Assembly: GCA_036848175.1 (NCBI GenBank)
Contig: DAIUKO010000179.1
Location: 1-15,127, forward strand
Length of the DNA stretch: 15,127 bases
Origin: QHWF01 sp036848175
GTDB lineage: Bacteria > Acidobacteriota > Vicinamibacteria > Vicinamibacterales > CAVVIG01
Reading direction: 5' to 3'
Positions within the stretch are counted from its first letter, which is position 1. Each line of letters starts with the position of its first letter. This document shows, piece by piece, positions 12,437-15,127 of this stretch. Below the pieces are notes generated by a model. That model was given only the letters and a program-made list of their open reading frames with translations, was not told the origin of the DNA and did no database searches. Position numbers and translations under genes: made by a program.

Positions 12437-13306
12437 CGTTCGTCCCTTGATTCGTTCGAGCACACGAAGGGGCGAGCGCTGCGGCTCGCCCATCGCGTCG
12501 ACCGGCAGAAGAAAGGTCTGTTCGAGCTGATATTGCCCCGCCATCGCGGCGTGACTCACCTGATCGGTGAACGCCATCCACGTCGATCCCGCCGGAAAAT
12601 CAACCGCAGTCTGCGGCGTCCGCGTCTGAAAATCCTCGTCGGCCTTCATGCGATCGTGCAGCTGCAGCATCAGCGCATCGTAGGCTGAGCGAGTCGTCTT
12701 GGTGATTCTCAGCAGACGCAGCAGCTGGCCGCTGCCGGGCAGCGGCATGCGCAGCTGCGGGGCGAAGCGCGCGGCAACGGCCTCGAAGTCGCCGCCGATG
12801 CGCCACGATCGCGCGCGGCCTTCCGGGTTCACGTTCGTGAAGACGCGGAGGATGCGTTTGCCGGCCGCCGGCGTCGCCGGAAAACTGTCCACGTGCAGCC
12901 GCGTGTCGTCCTTGCGCCACGTCGTCTTGCGCCCGGCGATCTCGGCGGGCCGGAAGCTGGCGCGCCGCCGTTCGATCCGCGATCCGTACAACAAGCACAC
13001 GCCGGTGACGAGCGCCATCGCAGCATCGCTGAACCGCCGCATCAATGACTGCAGCGCGCCGAGGTCCGCACCGGTCGCGGTCGTACCGCCGACGCGTCCG
13101 GTTGCCGGATCGAAGCTCGCGTTCTTCGAGCTGCCGAGGAGGGACGGCGTGAACAACACCGCTTCGCTCGCATCGATGACGAAGCGGAGGTTCGCGAAGA
13201 ACAGGACGTCGCCACGTTCGAGCGCGGCAACTGCCTCGGCCCCCGAGGCGGTGCTGAGCACCTCGGTCCAGCTCGCACGATCGATAAGGGCTCTATAAAG
13301 AGACAT
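12428..13306 (-). CDS. kdoO: Kdo hydroxylase (Fe(II)/2-oxoglutarate-dependent)
   Basis: The start is the ATG at 13306; a TTG one codon earlier is unlikely. The protein has 292 residues, a normal length. It matches the Kdo_hydroxy family: the stretch RASFRPAEIAGRKTTWRKDD leads into LHVDSFPATPAAGKRILRVFTNVNP, with H138 and D140 of the iron-binding HxD pair, and a later TDQVSHAAMAGQYQLEQTF carries the third ligand, H252. LMLQLHDRMKADEDFQ is another family hallmark. The enzyme hydroxylates C3 of 3-deoxy-D-manno-octulosonic acid in lipopolysaccharide, giving the Ko sugar. This fits a Gram-negative envelope. Its 3' end overlaps the convergent secreted-protein gene by 9 bp, and it diverges from the RND efflux operon across 81 bp. 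Family assignment rests on recognised motifs, not on a search. Confidence 0.85.
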   Translation of the reverse strand: MSLYRALIDRASWTEVLSTASGAEAVAALERGDVLFFANLRFVIDASEAVLFTPSLLGSSKNASFDPATGRVGGTTATGADLGALQSLMRRFSDAAMALVTGVCLLYGSRIERRRASFRPAEIAGRKTTWRKDDTRLHVDSFPATPAAGKRILRVFTNVNPEGRARSWRIGGDFEAVAARFAPQLRMPLPGSGQLLRLLRITKTTRSAYDALMLQLHDRMKADEDFQTRTPQTAVDFPAGSTWMAFTDQVSHAAMAGQYQLEQTFLLPVDAMGEPQRSPLRVLERIKGRTLT

Positions 13307-13387
13307 CAAATGACGTACTGCGGGTAAATGCCGCCGTGAAACACCCTGTATGTTTGGTTGTACTACGTCCGTCCCTGGAGCTGAGTT

Positions 13388-14701
13388 GTGCCGACACGAT
13401 TGTTGATTGTTTTTTTATGTCTCGCGAACGCCCTCGCGACTGGCGCGTGCACGAGTGGTACGTCGGCGGAGACGAGCACCGGAGGCGGCGGCCGCGGCGG
13501 ACGTGGCGGGCGCGGGCGCGGCGGCGACGGCGCACCCGCACCCGTCGTCACGGCCAAAGTCGCCGAGAAGGACGTCCCGGTCGACATCGCAGCGATTGGC
13601 AACGTCGAAGCCTACGCCACGATCTCGGTTCGGTCGCAGGTCACCGGCCAGCTGACGGATATCTCGTTTCAGGAAGGCGACTTCGTCCGGCAGGGGCAAT
13701 CGCTCTTCACACTCGATCGACGGCCGTTCGAGGCGGCGCTGGCGCAGGCCGACGCGAATCTCACGCGCGACAAGGCGCTGCTTGCGCAAGCCGAAGCACA
13801 GCTCAGCCGCGACGCCGCCAACGCGGAGTATCAACAGCTTTCCTCCGAGCGTCAGGCGCAGCTCAATACGCGGGGCATCGTCTCGAAGGATCAGGCCGAT
13901 CAGTCGCGCGCGCAGGCCGACGCGACGTCGGCGATCGTGAAAGCGGATCGCGCGGCGGTGGAGAGCGCCAAGGCGCAGCTCGTCGCGCAGGAGGCCGCCG
14001 TCGAGAACGCGCGCCTCTCGCTCGCCTACACGGTGATTCGTTCGGCGATCGACGGACGCACCGGGAGCGTCGCCGTGAAGGTCGGCGGGCTCGTCACCGC
14101 AAACCAGACCGAGCTGATGACGATTGCGCGCGTGCAGCCCGTGTTCGTCACCTTCACCGTCCCGGCGGTTCACCTGCCAACGATCAAGAAGCACATGAGC
14201 GACGGTCGGCTGTCGGTGATCGCCGTGCCGCAGGACGCCGATGCGCAGCCGGCGACCGGCACGCTCACCTTCGTCGACAACGCCGTCGACATGAGCACCG
14301 ACACGATCAAGCTGAAGGCAACCGTGCCCAATCCCGATCGCCGGCTCTGGCCCGGTCAGTTCGCGCGCGTGACCCTGCGTCTCGCCACGCTGCCGCACGC
14401 CATCGTCGTTCCGTCGCAGGCGGTTCAGACCGGACAGGATGGTCAATATGTGTTCGTCGTCAAGCCGGATTCGACCGTCGAGCAGCGTCCGATCACGACG
14501 GCGCAGCGCGTCAACGACGATGTCGTGATCGACAAGGGACTGCAGACCGGTGAGACCGTCGTCACCGAGGGACAACTGCGTCTCGAGCCCGGGGCGCGCG
14601 TGACCACCGATCTCAACGCACCGGCCGGCGGCGGCGGACGCGGGCGCGGGAGTCGCGGCGGCAGCGGCGGCGGCGGTAGCGGCGGACGACGCGGTCAATG
14701 A
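13388..14701 (+). CDS. RND efflux periplasmic adaptor (membrane fusion protein)
   Basis: The GTG at 13388 has GGAG (13377-13380) 7 bases upstream, giving 437 residues. Residues 1-21 form a signal with a possible lipobox ending ATGAC, so Cys21 may be lipidated, although the -3 residue is not ideal. Residues 32-46 are Gly/Arg-rich. The barrel-sandwich domain begins at VDIAAIGNVEAYATISVRSQVTGQLTDISFQEGDFVRQGQSLFTLD. A coiled-coil alpha-hairpin follows (about 115-215), then LSLAYTVIRSAIDGRTG, the beta-barrel and the membrane-proximal domain (HAIVVPSQAVQTGQDGQYVFVV). The C-terminal 27 residues are again Gly/Arg/Ser-rich. It bridges the inner-membrane pump, encoded 4 bp downstream, to an outer-membrane channel. 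A weak promoter (TGAAAC then TACTAC at 13337-13366) may lie upstream. Confidence 0.93.
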   Translation: MPTRLLIVFLCLANALATGACTSGTSAETSTGGGGRGGRGGRGRGGDGAPAPVVTAKVAEKDVPVDIAAIGNVEAYATISVRSQVTGQLTDISFQEGDFVRQGQSLFTLDRRPFEAALAQADANLTRDKALLAQAEAQLSRDAANAEYQQLSSERQAQLNTRGIVSKDQADQSRAQADATSAIVKADRAAVESAKAQLVAQEAAVENARLSLAYTVIRSAIDGRTGSVAVKVGGLVTANQTELMTIARVQPVFVTFTVPAVHLPTIKKHMSDGRLSVIAVPQDADAQPATGTLTFVDNAVDMSTDTIKLKATVPNPDRRLWPGQFARVTLRLATLPHAIVVPSQAVQTGQDGQYVFVVKPDSTVEQRPITTAQRVNDDVVIDKGLQTGETVVTEGQLRLEPGARVTTDLNAPAGGGGRGRGSRGGSGGGGSGGRRGQ

Positions 14702-14705
14702 CGCG

Positions 14706-15127
14706 ATGAACCTCTCAGAGATTTTCATCCGCCGCCCGATCGCGACCAGTCTGCTGATGCTGGCGATCGGCATGTTCGGCGTGATCGCGTATCGCGCGCT
14801 GCCGGTCAGCGATCTCCCGCAGGTCGACTATCCGACGCTGAACGTGAACGCCAGCCTGCCCGGCGGCGATCCGGGGACGATGGCCTCGTCGGTGGCGAGC
14901 CCGCTCGAGCGCCAGTTCACGACGATCGCGGGCCTCGACTCGATGACGTCGCGCAGCGGATCGGGCAGCACGAACGTCACGCTGCAGTTCGATCTCGATC
15001 GCGACATCGACAGCGCCACCGTCGACGTGCAGACGGCCATCGCCGCGGTGATGCCGCTGCTCCCGGCAGGCATGCCGTCGGCGCCGTCGTTCCGGAAGAA
15101 CAACCCGAACGATCAGCCGATCATCAC
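14706..15127 (+). CDS. RND efflux pump inner-membrane transporter (HAE-1/MdtBC-like), 5' part only
   Basis: The ATG at 14706 is 4 bases after the adaptor stop; the gene runs off the window after 140 codons of an expected 1,000 or more. The N-terminus MNLSEIFIRRPIATSLLMLAIGMFGVIAYRALPVSDLPQVDYPTL gives the first membrane helix and the family's characteristic P-rich entry to the periplasmic porter domain. PGGDPGTMASSVASPLERQFTTIAGLDSMTSRSGSGSTNVTLQFDLDRDIDSATVDVQTAI is the PN1 subdomain start, and LPAGMPSAPSFRKNNPNDQPIIT is strongly reminiscent of MdtB/MdtC-type pumps. It would export hydrophobic drugs or related compounds using the proton gradient, together with the adaptor upstream. Substrate cannot be read from this part. 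Confidence 0.93.
   Translation, partial: MNLSEIFIRRPIATSLLMLAIGMFGVIAYRALPVSDLPQVDYPTLNVNASLPGGDPGTMASSVASPLERQFTTIAGLDSMTSRSGSGSTNVTLQFDLDRDIDSATVDVQTAIAAVMPLLPAGMPSAPSFRKNNPNDQPII

Noticed and set aside
13336..14553. A 405-codon plus-strand frame over the adaptor gene
   Set aside because: The translation is almost entirely Arg/Gly/Ala with no domain, whereas the frame from 13388 gives a complete efflux adaptor.

Overview
The window is GC-rich DNA with two 100-N scaffold gaps. It most resembles a contig from an uncultured soil acidobacterium, probably class Vicinamibacteria. That placement is an inference from the mix of families: Tat-exported Gfo/Idh/MocA and DUF1080 proteins, GMC dehydrogenase with a subunit-3 partner, a sigma/anti-sigma/secreted-protein triplet, Kdo hydroxylase and RND efflux, plus short simple repeats next to start codons. 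The Kdo hydroxylase and RND genes imply an outer membrane. No rRNA, tRNA, CRISPR array, transposase or phage gene is seen. Genes fill nearly all of the window and no unexplained gene-free stretch exceeds 100 bases apart from the N gaps.

Bases 1-5902 carry an export-heavy carbohydrate-oxidation cluster on the + strand. In order these are the 3' end of a GMC flavin dehydrogenase, its Tat-exported small subunit, an exported cupin, a large membrane protein with an embedded spermidine-synthase-like domain, an exported DUF1080 (3-keto-disaccharide hydrolase-like) protein, and a Tat-exported Gfo/Idh/MocA oxidoreductase. Together they could oxidise a glycoside or sugar outside the cytoplasm and process the keto product. 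A fatty-acyl-CoA ligase follows (5919-7538).

Bases 7540-9548 hold an NRAMP-type metal transporter (mntH) and a universal stress protein. They sit behind an elaborate control region: five 11-bp repeats, an extended -10 and a perfect 7-bp dyad. The first N gap interrupts mntH but is an assembly artefact, because the same 55 bases lie on both sides and removing one copy restores the frame. From 9576 a membrane protein, apparently leaderless, is translationally coupled to a winged-helix regulator whose 3' end is lost in the second gap.

Bases 10667-12436 encode an ECF sigma factor, a one-pass membrane protein that is probably its anti-sigma factor, and a secreted beta-rich protein, all overlapping. 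A Kdo hydroxylase gene (13306-12428, - strand) converges on and overlaps this operon by 9 bp. Divergent from it is an RND efflux operon: a periplasmic adaptor with Gly/Arg-rich tails and the first 140 codons of the inner-membrane pump.

The most unusual non-coding signal is a set of 7-bp-period simple repeats at three gene starts. One forms a 36-bp inverted repeat reaching into a start codon, and one is translated into a heptad-repeat peptide.
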